Assembly: GCA_035704905.1 (NCBI GenBank)
Contig: DASSWN010000057.1
Coordinates: 1-31,129 of the forward strand
Origin: DASSWG01 sp035704905
Lineage (GTDB): Bacteria; Bacteroidota; Bacteroidia; Flavobacteriales; Flavobacteriaceae
Reading direction: 5' to 3'
Length of the DNA: 31,129 nt
Both the position numbers and the translations under genes were made by a program. This document shows, in pieces, positions 21,543-30,899 of this stretch (positions within the stretch are counted from its first letter, which is position 1; every line of letters begins with the position of its first letter). The notes beneath the pieces are model-generated. The model saw only the letters and a program-made list of their open reading frames with translations, did no database searches and had not been told where the DNA came from.

Positions 21543-24461
21543 GTGCATCAGAACAATTTAAAATGGCTTCAGACGAATTTGGAAGGGGAATTGCTTCTGG
21601 ACAAATTGAATACAAAAATATATGCCACCGATGCTTCCGTTTATCGGGAAATTCCCCTGGCAGTCGCTTATCCAAAAACTGTTTCCGACCTTAAAAAATT
21701 AATTCAATTTTGTCGCGAGAACCAAACTTCCTTAATTCCGAGGGCAGCAGGCACTTCATTGGCCGGACAATGTGTGGGAAAAGGGATTGTAGTCGATATT
21801 TCAAAATATTTCACACAAACGCTTGATTTCGACCCAATCAAGCAAACGATAACCGTACAGCCCGGCGTGGTTCGCGATGATATGAACCGACAAATTGAGA
21901 CCACGGGTTTATTCCTTGGCCCGAACACTTCCACATCAAACCGCGCAATGATCGGCGGCATGGTCGGCAATAATTCTTCCGGGACCACCTCCATAAAATA
22001 TGGTGTTACACGCGACAAAGTTTTGGAATTGCATGCTTTGTTATCGGACGGGAGCGAAGTGGTTTTTAAGGAAGTTTCCAAGGAAGAGTTTAAGGAAAAG
22101 CTGAAACTTCAGTCTTTGGAGGGAAAAATTTATCGAATGATTTTCGACAGGCTTTCCTCAGAAATCCTTCAAAATGAAATCCGACAAGAATTCCCGAAAC
22201 CGGAAATTCATCGAAGAAACACCGGTTATGCAGTCGATTGTTTATTGGACTCAGAAATATTTTCCGATAGCAATAAGCGGTTCAATATGTGCCAACTTCT
22301 AACCGGAAGCGAAGGAACTTTGGCTTTTACGACAAAAATTAAGTTGAAACTCGATCGGCTTCCCCCACAAAAAACCGCCATGATTGCGGCGCATTTTCAA
22401 AGTATCAAATCGTGTTTACTGGCGGTGCCACGGGTAATGAAACAGGGATTGTTCACCTGTGAAATGATGGACAAAGTTATTCTGGACCGAACCAACGAGA
22501 GCCTAAAATATCAGAAAAACAAATTTTTCATACAAGGTGATCCAATTGCTATTCTAATGTTGCAAATATGTGATGAATCTGAGAATGGTTTACAACGGCA
22601 GATCGAAAATTTACTGGAAGTTTTGAAAAATGAAACCCAAAGTTATGCCAATTCGATACTTTATGGCGGTGAAATTGAAATGGCACTTGAGCTTAGAAAA
22701 GCCGGATTGGGATTGCTGGGAAACATTGTCGGCGATGAAAAAACCGTGGCTTGCATTGAAGATACCGCTGTCGCCTTGCCCGATTTGCCAAAGTATATTT
22801 CTGAGTTTTCCGAAATAATGAAAACGTATAGGCAAAAGGCAGTTTATTATGCACATGCCGGGGCAGGGGAGTTGCACCTTCGACCGATATTGAACCTTAA
22901 AAAAAAGGACGATGTGCGGCTATTTCAACAAATTACCGAAGAGGTGGCCGATTTGGTAAAAAAGTTCGGCGGTTCTTTAAGTGGCGAACATGGCGATGGA
23001 CGCGTTCGTGCCCAGTTTGTGGAAAAAATGGTGGGGAAGGTCAATTATAGACTTTTTGAAGAAATAAAACAAATTTTCGATCCGTACGCAATTTTCAATC
23101 CCGGAAAAATCACAAATGCGGCTCCAATGGACACTTCCTTGCGCTATGAACCTGGAAGGGAAGAACCAGAAATCAAAACATTAATGGATTTTTCAGATTC
23201 GCTTGGAATTCTCCGTGCCGCCGAACGTTGTAACGGAAGTGGCGATTGCAGAAAAAGTGCGTCTTCGGGTGGAACGATGTGCCCGAGCTATCGCGCCACA
23301 AGAAATGAAAAAGATACCACACGGGCACGGGCAAACGCCTTGCGTGAATTTTTGACCCATAGCGAAAAGCCTAATAAATTCGATCATGAAGAACTGAAGG
23401 AAGTATTTGACTTATGCATTAGTTGCAAAGGTTGTCACAACGAATGTCCTTCGGGTGTTGACGCGGCGGTGTTGAAAGCCGAATTTCAGTACAATTATCA
23501 GAAAGTTCATGGTAGTTCATTGCGCACCAAAATTTTTGCCTACAATGATCAGTTGAACCAATATGCATCATTATTCCCCGGGCTTTACAACTCGTTTTCA
23601 ACTAATTCATCCTTTTCAAAAATTTTAAAAAAAATATTGAGAGTCGCGCCGGAAAGGAGTATTCCGAGAATTTCGAAAAAGAGTTTCCGAAAAATAATAG
23701 CTTCAGGAAAAATTAATTTGAAACCGGAAAATCCAATTAAGACAGTCTATCTTTTTGTGGATGAATTCACCAATTATTTGGATGTTGAAATTGGATTGGA
23801 GTGCATTGATTTGTTGGTGAAACTTCGTTATGAAGTGAAAATTATCGAGCATAGCGAAAGTGGAAGGGCCTTTATTTCCAAAGGATTTTTAGAACAAGCA
23901 AAAAAATGCGTTGATCGGAACATTTCGGTTTTTGAAGATATAATTTCCGATGAAACTCCTTTGGTAGGAATAGAGCCGTCAGCAATTTTAGGTTTTCGAG
24001 ATGAATATTTACGCTTGGCGGAAAATAAAACAGCTGCTCAAAAATTATCAAAAAATGTTTTTTTGATCGAAGAATTTCTTCAAACTGAAATAAAACTTGG
24101 AAATATCAGTGCTTCACAATTCACCGAGGAGAAGAAAAGTATTAAAATACACGGACATTGTCATCAGAAAGCATTGTCGAATATTGTCTCTACTTTTGAT
24201 ATTTTAAATCTGCCCAAAAATTTTCATGTAACCGTTATTCCTTCAGGCTGTTGCGGAATGGCCGGAAGTTTCGGTTTTGAAAAAGAGCATTATGAAATAA
24301 GCATGAATATTGGGGAACAAACATTATTCCCGGCGGTACGCAAATCGAGCGATGAAATTTTAATTGCAGCAAACGGCACCAGCTGCAGGCATCAAATTTT
24401 GGATGGAACGCAACGAAAAGCGTTGCATCCTGTTTCTATATTAAACCAGTATGTGGTTTAA
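21543..24461 (+). CDS. FAD-binding and 4Fe-4S D-2-hydroxyacid dehydrogenase (GlcD-GlcF fusion, D-lactate dehydrogenase-like)
   Basis: This fused flavo-iron-sulfur oxidoreductase has 972 residues. The N-terminal FAD domain (about 30-270) has PRAAGTSLAGQCVG and MIGGMVGNNSSGTTSIKYG. The FAD-oxidase C-terminal domain (about 280-530) ends with GGSLSGEHGDGRVRAQF and IFDPYAIFNPGKI. Two ferredoxin-type cysteine clusters follow (CNGSGDC...MCPSYRAT and CISCKGCHNECPSG, about 560-645), then a GlcF-like part with a CCG motif in GCCGMAGSFGFE (about 900-910). Such enzymes oxidise D-lactate, glycolate or D-2-hydroxyglutarate and pass electrons to the quinone pool. The substrate is not resolvable here. The start is a GTG at 21543; no nearby ATG gives a complete N-terminus. 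It is monocistronic and convergent with the lipoprotein gene. Confidence 0.92.
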   Translation: MHQNNLKWLQTNLEGELLLDKLNTKIYATDASVYREIPLAVAYPKTVSDLKKLIQFCRENQTSLIPRAAGTSLAGQCVGKGIVVDISKYFTQTLDFDPIKQTITVQPGVVRDDMNRQIETTGLFLGPNTSTSNRAMIGGMVGNNSSGTTSIKYGVTRDKVLELHALLSDGSEVVFKEVSKEEFKEKLKLQSLEGKIYRMIFDRLSSEILQNEIRQEFPKPEIHRRNTGYAVDCLLDSEIFSDSNKRFNMCQLLTGSEGTLAFTTKIKLKLDRLPPQKTAMIAAHFQSIKSCLLAVPRVMKQGLFTCEMMDKVILDRTNESLKYQKNKFFIQGDPIAILMLQICDESENGLQRQIENLLEVLKNETQSYANSILYGGEIEMALELRKAGLGLLGNIVGDEKTVACIEDTAVALPDLPKYISEFSEIMKTYRQKAVYYAHAGAGELHLRPILNLKKKDDVRLFQQITEEVADLVKKFGGSLSGEHGDGRVRAQFVEKMVGKVNYRLFEEIKQIFDPYAIFNPGKITNAAPMDTSLRYEPGREEPEIKTLMDFSDSLGILRAAERCNGSGDCRKSASSGGTMCPSYRATRNEKDTTRARANALREFLTHSEKPNKFDHEELKEVFDLCISCKGCHNECPSGVDAAVLKAEFQYNYQKVHGSSLRTKIFAYNDQLNQYASLFPGLYNSFSTNSSFSKILKKILRVAPERSIPRISKKSFRKIIASGKINLKPENPIKTVYLFVDEFTNYLDVEIGLECIDLLVKLRYEVKIIEHSESGRAFISKGFLEQAKKCVDRNISVFEDIISDETPLVGIEPSAILGFRDEYLRLAENKTAAQKLSKNVFLIEEFLQTEIKLGNISASQFTEEKKSIKIHGHCHQKALSNIVSTFDILNLPKNFHVTVIPSGCCGMAGSFGFEKEHYEISMNIGEQTLFPAVRKSSDEILIAANGTSCRHQILDGTQRKALHPVSILNQYVV

Positions 24462-24465
24462 GTTC

Positions 24466-24496
24466 AAAAAAATAGGGTGCAAATTCGCACCCTATT
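24466..24496 (-). terminator. Rho-independent terminator in the convergent spacer
   Basis: A 10-bp stem (AATAGGGTGC at 24471-24480 with GCACCCTATT at 24487-24496) with a six-base loop is followed on the minus strand by a run of seven T. It sits 22 bases after the lipoprotein stop. On the plus strand the T run is nine bases removed, so termination of the dehydrogenase transcript there would be weaker. Confidence 0.85.
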
Positions 24497-24518
24497 GAAC
24501 ACTTTTTAATCTATAAAA

Positions 24519-25610
24519 TTAGAACAAGCTATATGCTGTAAGTTCTTGGTTGCTTTCTATATGAATGTCTGGTATAGTGGGAAGGCCAAAAGACGATAAA
24601 TCTTCAAATTCCAGATTGTTCACAACTTCGCTATAAACCAATCCAATTTCATTCGCATAATAATTGGCACTTGTAAACGCGTCTTGTTCGTTTATAACCA
24701 TAATGGTCGTTCCCATATATTCGGCAGAAGCCGAAGCTGAAACCACCAAGTCCGCGCGCAAAACATCTGAATAAACTTCGCCATCTGGCGTCGTGTAATT
24801 TTCTATAAACTCAACATTGGTGGTAGTAACACTGTAATTGATAGTGACCGGCACCATCACTCCAATGTTCAAAGTCTGTATTTCTGAACCTTGAAAAGAG
24901 AATAATTGACTGCCAGCAGTTGCTGTTTCACTTAATATAGCAGCATTTTCCATTGTGATTTCCACAGGGTCCATTTGCAATTGATCGAAACTGATAATTA
25001 TAACGCCGTCATACATTGTTTGGGCACCATCGTGATGCAATTCCCCATTGGAAAATATAGAAGTTACAAACCCGCTGTTTGAAGGATTGTCGGTTTCCAT
25101 AGGATAATACATCATTCCGTTTTGTTCATTTGCCGGCCCCGCGGTCATGGTTTCCTCACTTTCTTCGGTCGGCAGCCCACCACCGGTTTTTTCATTGCTA
25201 TAGCTCCATGAATTTCCCTCTTCCAACGGAAAATAATTTTTTTGTCCTGCTAGGGAAGCCGTGGTAAATTGTTGTGGCCCCGCCCAGTCACTGACATCGT
25301 TTCCACAGTTGGCGCGGACATAAAATTCATAGGTGATTTCGGCACCAAGCCCTGTCATTGAGAATGGATTTGACACGTTGGCATGTGTTGGCTCACCTGT
25401 TGGTGTGAATCCGGCCGAACCAATTTCAATATCCCAAGTTGTGGCAGAACCCATTTCGGTCCATCCCAAATCTGCCGTCATTCCGGTAATGTTGGTTGCA
25501 GTTAAAGCCGTGGGCTTTTCGCAGGTTTCGGTAGTTCCGGAAGAATCATCGGAAGAACAACCCGCAAATGCTACTCCCAAACAAATTAGTAAAATAGTTT
25601 TGATTTTCAT
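24519..25610 (-). CDS. Surface lipoprotein with fibronectin type III domain
   Basis: This protein of 363 residues starts with a lipoprotein signal peptide. The lipobox is FAGC with Cys18, followed by SSDDSSG, an acidic serine stretch that resembles the lipoprotein export signal of Bacteroidota and suggests surface display. Residues about 30-118 form a fibronectin type III domain (EKPTALTATNITGMTADLGWTEM, EITYEFYVRANCGNDVSDWAGPQQFTT). The rest is beta-rich with a FPLEEGNSWSYSNE motif near the start, common in Bacteroidota lipoproteins of unknown function. No catalytic signature is visible, so a binding role is only a guess. The gene is flanked by its own -7 box and terminator and is likely monocistronic. 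Confidence 0.87.
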   Translation of the reverse strand: MKIKTILLICLGVAFAGCSSDDSSGTTETCEKPTALTATNITGMTADLGWTEMGSATTWDIEIGSAGFTPTGEPTHANVSNPFSMTGLGAEITYEFYVRANCGNDVSDWAGPQQFTTASLAGQKNYFPLEEGNSWSYSNEKTGGGLPTEESEETMTAGPANEQNGMMYYPMETDNPSNSGFVTSIFSNGELHHDGAQTMYDGVIIISFDQLQMDPVEITMENAAILSETATAGSQLFSFQGSEIQTLNIGVMVPVTINYSVTTTNVEFIENYTTPDGEVYSDVLRADLVVSASASAEYMGTTIMVINEQDAFTSANYYANEIGLVYSEVVNNLEFEDLSSFGLPTIPDIHIESNQELTAYSLF

Positions 25611-25634
25611 TGCTTTTAGGTTTTATATTTTGTT

Positions 25635-25642
25635 CAAAGATA
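25635..25642 (-). promoter_or_regulatory. -7 box (TATCTTTG) of the fibronectin lipoprotein gene
   Basis: This is an exact TAnnTTTG match on the minus strand, 24 bases before the ATG at 25610, with a predicted leader of about 18 bases. No TTG was found at the -33 distance. Confidence 0.5.
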
Positions 25643-25733
25643 GCATTTTGGCTGAATATCGATATATATTTTCCTATTTACTTCAATAAAAAAATCAATG
25701 TCCAAATTCACTTTTACATCCCGTAGAATTATT

Positions 25734-25741
25734 TACATTTG
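25734..25741 (+). promoter_or_regulatory. -7 box (TACATTTG) of the aroC-symporter unit
   Basis: This exact TAnnTTTG match ends 13 bases before the aroC ATG, so the leader would be only about 6-9 bases, close to leaderless. The -33 region offers only a TTTT at 25712-25715. Confidence 0.5.
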
Positions 25742-25754
25742 TTAAAAATCCATT

Positions 25755-26825
25755 ATGCCCGGAAATTCTTTTGGAACTTTTTTTAAATTGACCACCTTCG
25801 GCGAATCTCATGGAAGCAAGATAGGAGGTATTATAGACGGTTGCCCGGCTGGTTTTCAATTGAATTTGGAAGCTATTCACAATGAAATGAACCGGCGCAA
25901 ACCGGGGCAATCGAAAATTACAACTCAACGAAAAGAAGCGGACGAAGTACTATTTTTATCTGGTATTTTCGAAGGAAAAACCACGGGCGCGCCCATTGGT
26001 TTTCAAATAAAAAACAGCGATCAGAAATCAAAAGATTATTCGCATCTAAAGGAAACTTTCCGCCCGAGCCACGCCGATTTTACATATCAAAAAAAATACG
26101 GTATCCGCGATTATCGGGGTGGGGGAAGGTCCAGCGCGCGTGAAACAGCTTCGTGGGTCGCGGCTGGTGCGGTGGCAAAACAACTTCTGCCAGAAATAAA
26201 AATCACCGCATTTACTAAATGCATTGGTGAAATTTCTTTGAAAAAAGATTATTCAAAACTGGATTTTTCTGAAATTGAAAAAAACCCTGTTCGTTGTCCT
26301 GATATGGAAACTGCTTTTATTATGGAAAAATATATTAAAGAAATTCGAAAAAAAGGGGATACGGTCGGCGGAATCATTCAATGTGTGGTTCAAAATATGC
26401 CTATCGGATTGGGTGAACCTGTTTTCGATAAATTACATGCGCAACTCGGAAAAGCCATGCTTTCCATAAATGCCGTAAAAGGATTTGAATACGGCAGCGG
26501 GTTTTCCGGGACCAAAATGAAAGGCAGTGAACATAACGATAAATTTGAAAGCAATGGAAAGACCGAAACCAATTATAGCGGGGGAATACAAGGTGGGATT
26601 TCCAATGGAATGGATATTTATTTTAACGTTGCTTTCAAACCGGTCGCCACCATAATGCAAGATCAGGAAACGATCGATTTAAATAAGAATACAACAACCT
26701 TAAAGGGAAAAGGCCGCCACGATCCGTGCGTGGTGCCTCGCGCCGTTCCGGTTGTCGAAGCAATGACGGCTTTGGTGCTGGCGGATTTTTGGTTATTGAA
26801 CAAAATTAAAAAAGAAAATAATTAA
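25755..26825 (+). CDS. aroC: Chorismate synthase
   Basis: This protein of 356 residues catalyses the last step of the shikimate pathway, converting 5-enolpyruvylshikimate 3-phosphate to chorismate with reduced FMN. All three family signatures are present: GESHG at 16-20, RGGGRSSARET at 121-131 and RHDPC at 321-325. Length is normal for the bacterial enzyme (about 350-365). It is a cytoplasmic enzyme and the only aromatic-pathway gene in the window, so aro genes are scattered in this genome. It is followed 12 bases later by a dicarboxylate/amino-acid symporter gene, implying co-transcription. Confidence 0.97.
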   Translation: MPGNSFGTFFKLTTFGESHGSKIGGIIDGCPAGFQLNLEAIHNEMNRRKPGQSKITTQRKEADEVLFLSGIFEGKTTGAPIGFQIKNSDQKSKDYSHLKETFRPSHADFTYQKKYGIRDYRGGGRSSARETASWVAAGAVAKQLLPEIKITAFTKCIGEISLKKDYSKLDFSEIEKNPVRCPDMETAFIMEKYIKEIRKKGDTVGGIIQCVVQNMPIGLGEPVFDKLHAQLGKAMLSINAVKGFEYGSGFSGTKMKGSEHNDKFESNGKTETNYSGGIQGGISNGMDIYFNVAFKPVATIMQDQETIDLNKNTTTLKGKGRHDPCVVPRAVPVVEAMTALVLADFWLLNKIKKENN

Positions 26826-26837
26826 GCAAATAACTAC

Positions 26838-28145
26838 ATGAAAAAATTAGCGTTGCATTGGCAGATTTTAATAGGAATGGCTTCCGGTGTCATTTTTGCA
26901 TTGATTTTAAGCAAATTTTCTTGGGGTCCAAATTTTGTCGAAGACTGGATAAAACCTTTTGGAACAATTTTTATCAATGCGCTGAAACTGATCGCGGTTC
27001 CGCTTATTTTGGCTTCGCTTATCAAGGGTATTTCAGATTTAAAAGATATTTCCAAACTTTCTCAAATGGGATTGCGGACCATATTGTTGTACATTTTTAC
27101 AACAGTTGTGGCGGTAAGTATCGGGTTAATGATTGTGAATTTGGTACAACCCGGTAAGACCATTTCTGAAGATACCCGCACGGAATTGGTGGAAAGTTAC
27201 GGCGGAGATGCCGAATTGAAACGCCAAGATGCCGCGAAACAAAAGGAAGCCGGCCCGTTGCAAGCTTTAGTGGATTTGGTGCCCGAAAATATTGTGGGTG
27301 CGTCGGCAAACAATTCCAATATGTTGCAGGTGATTTTCTTTGCTATTTTCTTTGGCATTGGCCTTATTCTAATCCCAGAGAATGCTGGGAAACCGGTAAA
27401 GGATTTCTTTGATGGTTTCAACGAAGTGATTTTGAAAATGATCGATCTCATTATGTTGGCCGCGCCATACGGGGTTTTCGCTTTGTTGGCTGCTTTGGTG
27501 GTAGAAGCGCCAAGCGCCGATTTATTTGCCGCATTGGGAATGTACGCGCTTTGCGTATTAATAGGTCTTTTCTTAATGATTTGTTTTTATATGATTTTTG
27601 TGTGGATAACAACGAAAAGGAGCCCTCGATTTTTCTTTAATGGAATTTCACCCGCACAATTACTGGCTTTTTCCACCAGTTCCAGTGCCGCTACACTTCC
27701 CGTAACCATGGAACGTGTCGAAGAACATCTTGGAGTGGAAAAGGAAGTTGCGAGTTTCGTGCTGCCCATTGGAGCTACCATAAATATGGACGGCACCAGT
27801 TTGTACCAAGCGGTTGCCGCGGTTTTTATTGCCCAAGCTTTCGGAATGGACCTTTCGTTTTCTGTTCAACTGGGAATTATTGCCACAGCTACATTGGCCT
27901 CCATCGGATCGGCCGCCGTCCCCGGTGCCGGAATGGTAATGTTGGTCATTGTGTTGGCGCAGGCTGGAATTCCCGAAGCGGGATTGGCTTTGATTTTTGC
28001 AATCGATCGCCCGCTGGATATGTGCCGTACAACCGTAAATATTACCGGCGACGCATCGATTGCCATGGCCGTGGGAAAATCAGTTGGTAAACTACGTGAT
28101 ACGCCAATCGCCAAAGAATGGGATGATAATTATAAAAAGGAATAA
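26838..28145 (+). CDS. Dicarboxylate/amino acid:cation symporter (GltP/DAACS family)
   Basis: This membrane protein of 435 residues belongs to the glutamate transporter family. The hairpin motif STSSSAATLP (about 279-288), NMDGT (316-320), and DRPLDMCRTTVNITGD with Asp390, Asp394, Arg397 and Asp405 are intact. The numbering coincides with archaeal GltPh, where these residues bind aspartate and sodium. The arginine at 397 favours an acidic substrate (glutamate, aspartate or C4-dicarboxylate) over neutral amino acids. A hydrophilic insert of about 45 residues (107-150, rich in Glu, Lys and Gln) lies between the third and fourth membrane segments. It shares a transcript with aroC; the link is not obviously metabolic. 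Confidence 0.94.
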   Translation: MKKLALHWQILIGMASGVIFALILSKFSWGPNFVEDWIKPFGTIFINALKLIAVPLILASLIKGISDLKDISKLSQMGLRTILLYIFTTVVAVSIGLMIVNLVQPGKTISEDTRTELVESYGGDAELKRQDAAKQKEAGPLQALVDLVPENIVGASANNSNMLQVIFFAIFFGIGLILIPENAGKPVKDFFDGFNEVILKMIDLIMLAAPYGVFALLAALVVEAPSADLFAALGMYALCVLIGLFLMICFYMIFVWITTKRSPRFFFNGISPAQLLAFSTSSSAATLPVTMERVEEHLGVEKEVASFVLPIGATINMDGTSLYQAVAAVFIAQAFGMDLSFSVQLGIIATATLASIGSAAVPGAGMVMLVIVLAQAGIPEAGLALIFAIDRPLDMCRTTVNITGDASIAMAVGKSVGKLRDTPIAKEWDDNYKKE

Positions 28146-28170
28146 AAATTTGAAAAATCTCCAAATCAAA

Positions 28171-28572
28171 TTATTCCAAAAATTTCCCTCTTAATTCTTC
28201 AGTGGGAATCATACAATTATCTTTCTTTCCAAACCAGCTGTAGCGATTTTTAGCGATAATATCGTATATGAAATCGCGCATCCATTCTGGGAGATAAAGG
28301 AAAATTCGCATCCAGGAATATCCGGAAAGTTCTTTCGCAATTTCCAAAGCGGCGGAAGATTTTACAAAATAAGCGTTCCCGGGGTCGATCAATACAATGG
28401 AATCCACTTCTGACGTTTCAATGCCACGTTCTTGTGTCAATTTTTTCCCAATTTCACTTTGCAGGGAAGCAAATCGGAAAACGTCTTTTTTGTCATGCGC
28501 AATAATGAAAGTTACCGCATTATTACAGAGATTACAGACTCCATCGAAAAGAACAATTTTTTTATTTTTCAT
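28171..28572 (-). CDS. DCC-family thiol-disulfide oxidoreductase-like protein (DUF393)
   Basis: This protein of 133 residues has the family mark near the start: FDGVCNLCNNAV, with a CxxC at Cys13 and Cys16 preceded by Asp-Gly. The remaining motif landmarks are FASLQSEIG, DSIVLID, YFVKSSAALEIAKEL and a C-terminal NRYSWFGKKDNC. The DCC name comes from the conserved Asp-Cys-Cys set; the fold is thioredoxin-like but activity is rarely proven. The ATG at 28572 is chosen; an in-frame TTG at 28587 would add five residues. It lies 52 bases after the mutS2 stop on the same strand and is probably in that operon, convergent with the symporter gene. Confidence 0.9.
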   Translation of the reverse strand: MKNKKIVLFDGVCNLCNNAVTFIIAHDKKDVFRFASLQSEIGKKLTQERGIETSEVDSIVLIDPGNAYFVKSSAALEIAKELSGYSWMRIFLYLPEWMRDFIYDIIAKNRYSWFGKKDNCMIPTEELRGKFLE

Positions 28573-28624
28573 AAATGAGCACTTCAAATTTTTAGACAGA
28601 AATAAATTATCCGATCAACATTTT

Positions 28625-30781
28625 TCACACTTTTTCCAACTCCTGCAACGAAACCAAAGTAGTGAACATACCGTAATTTACTGTCGCTTTTCCTTTTTCT
28701 ATTTTATCAATGGTGCCAACTGCCTTTCCATTATGAAGCCGCACTCTGTCATTTTCTTTTAAAGGAACGATTTTTTTCTCCTTTTCTTTATCAACTATTT
28801 TTTTCTGCTTCTTTTTCTTTTCCCGAATGACCTCGACTTTCTTTTCTACTTCTTTTTTCAATTTTTGCGTTTTGGCTTTTTCCGTAGAACGCTGGTTTTT
28901 GGTTTGTTTCTTTCGTTTGGAATTTTCAATTTCCACCAATTTTAAAACGGCTTCGCTCAATTCTTTTTTACGTTTATTGTTGAAATATTTCTCGCTGAGA
29001 TCATCCAGTTTTTGACCCAAATAAATAAGGCGCTGATTAGTATCGAACAATTCTTGAAAACTTTCCAATTTCCGTTGAATTTTTTCATTGGTAATTTCTA
29101 ATTTTCGATGCTCTTCTGCCGCTTTCTGTTCCTTAGTTTTTAAAGTGGAAGTGGTTTTTGAAAGCAAGGAACGTTCCTTTTGTAAATTGGCAATACTTCG
29201 ATCAAAACGAATCTTTCCGCGTTCAACTTTCTTTTTGGAACGATTGATCAAACTATAGGGAATCCCGTTTTTTTGCGCAACTTCAAAGGTAAACGAACTT
29301 CCTGCCTCGCCAAGTTGTAGCTTATATTTTGGTTCCAGGCTTTTGCCATCGAAAAGCATATTTGCATTGGTGATTCCTTCGGTTTCATTGGCCATTTTCT
29401 TCAGATTTGCATAATGCGTGGTGATAATTCCGTAAGATTTACGCTCATGAAAAACTTCCAAAAAAGTTTCCGCCAATGCACCACCGAGTTCCGGATCGCT
29501 TCCCGTTCCAAATTCATCTATCAGGAACAGCGTTTTATCATCACATTTTCTGAGGAATTTCTTCATGTTTTTTAATCGATAAGAATACGTGCTCAAATGA
29601 TTTTCAATGCTTTGATTATCTCCAATATCGGTTAAAATTTTATTGAAAAAACACATGCCGCTAAATTCATGAACGGGTACCAATATTCCGCTTTGAAGCA
29701 TGATTTGCAATAAACCCACTGTTTTCAATGTAATACTTTTTCCGCCGGCATTGGGACCGGAAATTACCAGAATACGATTTTCGGGGTTTAGGTAAATATC
29801 TTGCGAAAAGGTTTTTTCGCCCTTTTTTTGATTGCTCAAATACAGCAACGGATGAAATGCAGCTTTCAATTCCAATTCCCGGTTTTCGGAAATTTTTGGT
29901 AACACTGCGTTCAATCTTTCTGCATAGTTTGCTTTGGCGGAAATTAAATCCAAATCGCTCAACAAATCGCAATAATCCTTGAGCAATTCAGTATAAGGAC
30001 GAACAAATTCGGTAAGGCTTTTTAAAATGCGTTTTATTTCCTCTTTTTCCTCATATTCCAAATTGTTCAAATCCCGCGAATGTCGCATCGTGGCTTCCGG
30101 TTGTACGTATACAATTCCTCCAGATTTTGAACTGCCCAAAATGGCGCCTTTCACTTTTCTACGATACATTGCCGAAACCGCCAACACACGAATATCATTC
30201 ACGACGCTTTCTTTTATTTCATCCAGATAGCCGGCGGAATTGTATTTTGTCAAATCAGAAACGAAACTGGAATTGATTTTCGATTTCACCGCATTGATCG
30301 ATGCTCTAATGGATTGGAGAAGGGGAGAGGCGTCATTTTTTATTTCCCCGAAACGATCGATTATTTTATTGATTTTTGCAAGCAATTCGGTTGTGAAATC
30401 CACACGTTGTGTGGTTTCAAAAAGCGTGGGATAGAATTCGTTGTATTTTTTGAAATAGGAAATTTGATTATTTGCGGTTTCGGAAAGATGTGAAATTTTT
30501 CGAAAAGCACTCAATTCTAAAATGCTTCCTTCAATTTCCAGCAATCTAATTTCGCGTTCTATGGGCTCAAAACCATGGTTTGGAATCCGGGTTTCGTGAA
30601 ATGCAGAAGATTTATGCTCGTTTGTTTGATTCAGTGCGAAAAGGGTTTCTTCCGAAGTCTTGAAAGGAACCAAATTTGCGGTTTTCGCTTTTCCCAGATC
30701 GGTAATGCACAATTCGGCAATTTGCTCACGAACCGTGTGAAATTCCAAATCTTTCAGTGTTTTTTCGCTTATTTTTATCAT
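28625..30781 (-). CDS. mutS2: MutS2-family DNA-binding ATPase lacking the Smr domain
   Basis: This protein of 718 residues belongs to the MutS2 branch: it lacks the mismatch-recognition and connector domains and begins directly with core helices (KTLKDLEFHTVREQIAELC). The ATPase has Walker A GPNAGGKS (342-349), LIDEFGTGSDP with Asp422-Glu423 as Walker B (420-430), and TTHYANLKK. Residues about 515-675 form a long charged coiled coil ending in a lysine-rich stretch, followed by a KOW-like segment (NDRVRLHNGKAVGTIDKIEKGKA). No Smr nuclease follows, unlike B. subtilis MutS2, and only 52 bases separate it from the next gene. It may act on stalled ribosomes or recombination intermediates. The ATG at 30781 is supported by a -7 box just upstream. 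Confidence 0.94.
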   Translation of the reverse strand: MIKISEKTLKDLEFHTVREQIAELCITDLGKAKTANLVPFKTSEETLFALNQTNEHKSSAFHETRIPNHGFEPIEREIRLLEIEGSILELSAFRKISHLSETANNQISYFKKYNEFYPTLFETTQRVDFTTELLAKINKIIDRFGEIKNDASPLLQSIRASINAVKSKINSSFVSDLTKYNSAGYLDEIKESVVNDIRVLAVSAMYRRKVKGAILGSSKSGGIVYVQPEATMRHSRDLNNLEYEEKEEIKRILKSLTEFVRPYTELLKDYCDLLSDLDLISAKANYAERLNAVLPKISENRELELKAAFHPLLYLSNQKKGEKTFSQDIYLNPENRILVISGPNAGGKSITLKTVGLLQIMLQSGILVPVHEFSGMCFFNKILTDIGDNQSIENHLSTYSYRLKNMKKFLRKCDDKTLFLIDEFGTGSDPELGGALAETFLEVFHERKSYGIITTHYANLKKMANETEGITNANMLFDGKSLEPKYKLQLGEAGSSFTFEVAQKNGIPYSLINRSKKKVERGKIRFDRSIANLQKERSLLSKTTSTLKTKEQKAAEEHRKLEITNEKIQRKLESFQELFDTNQRLIYLGQKLDDLSEKYFNNKRKKELSEAVLKLVEIENSKRKKQTKNQRSTEKAKTQKLKKEVEKKVEVIREKKKKQKKIVDKEKEKKIVPLKENDRVRLHNGKAVGTIDKIEKGKATVNYGMFTTLVSLQELEKV

Positions 30782-30807
30782 ATAAAGTTTCAGCTTGAGA
30801 AAGCATG

Positions 30808-30815
30808 CAAATTTA
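30808..30815 (-). promoter_or_regulatory. -7 box (TAAATTTG) of the mutS2 unit
   Basis: This is an exact TAnnTTTG match on the minus strand, 26 bases before the ATG at 30781, predicting a leader of about 20 bases. No -33 TTG at the usual distance was found. Confidence 0.5.
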
Positions 30816-30899
30816 AGCAATCGTAAAAAATTATGTAAGCGCTATTTTTCTTTTGACTTTATAATAAGCAAAAGGAAAATTTAAAGTATATTCGTTTCC

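Noticed and set aside
28139..28177. Inverted repeat GGAATAA/TTATTCC in the convergent spacer after the symporter gene
   Set aside because: Arms are only seven bases, the loop is 25 bases and no T run follows, so chance is the better explanation.
28397..28762. Plus-strand open frame of 121 codons across the DCC and mutS2 gene ends
   Set aside because: It is fully antisense to two well-supported genes and has no family resemblance.
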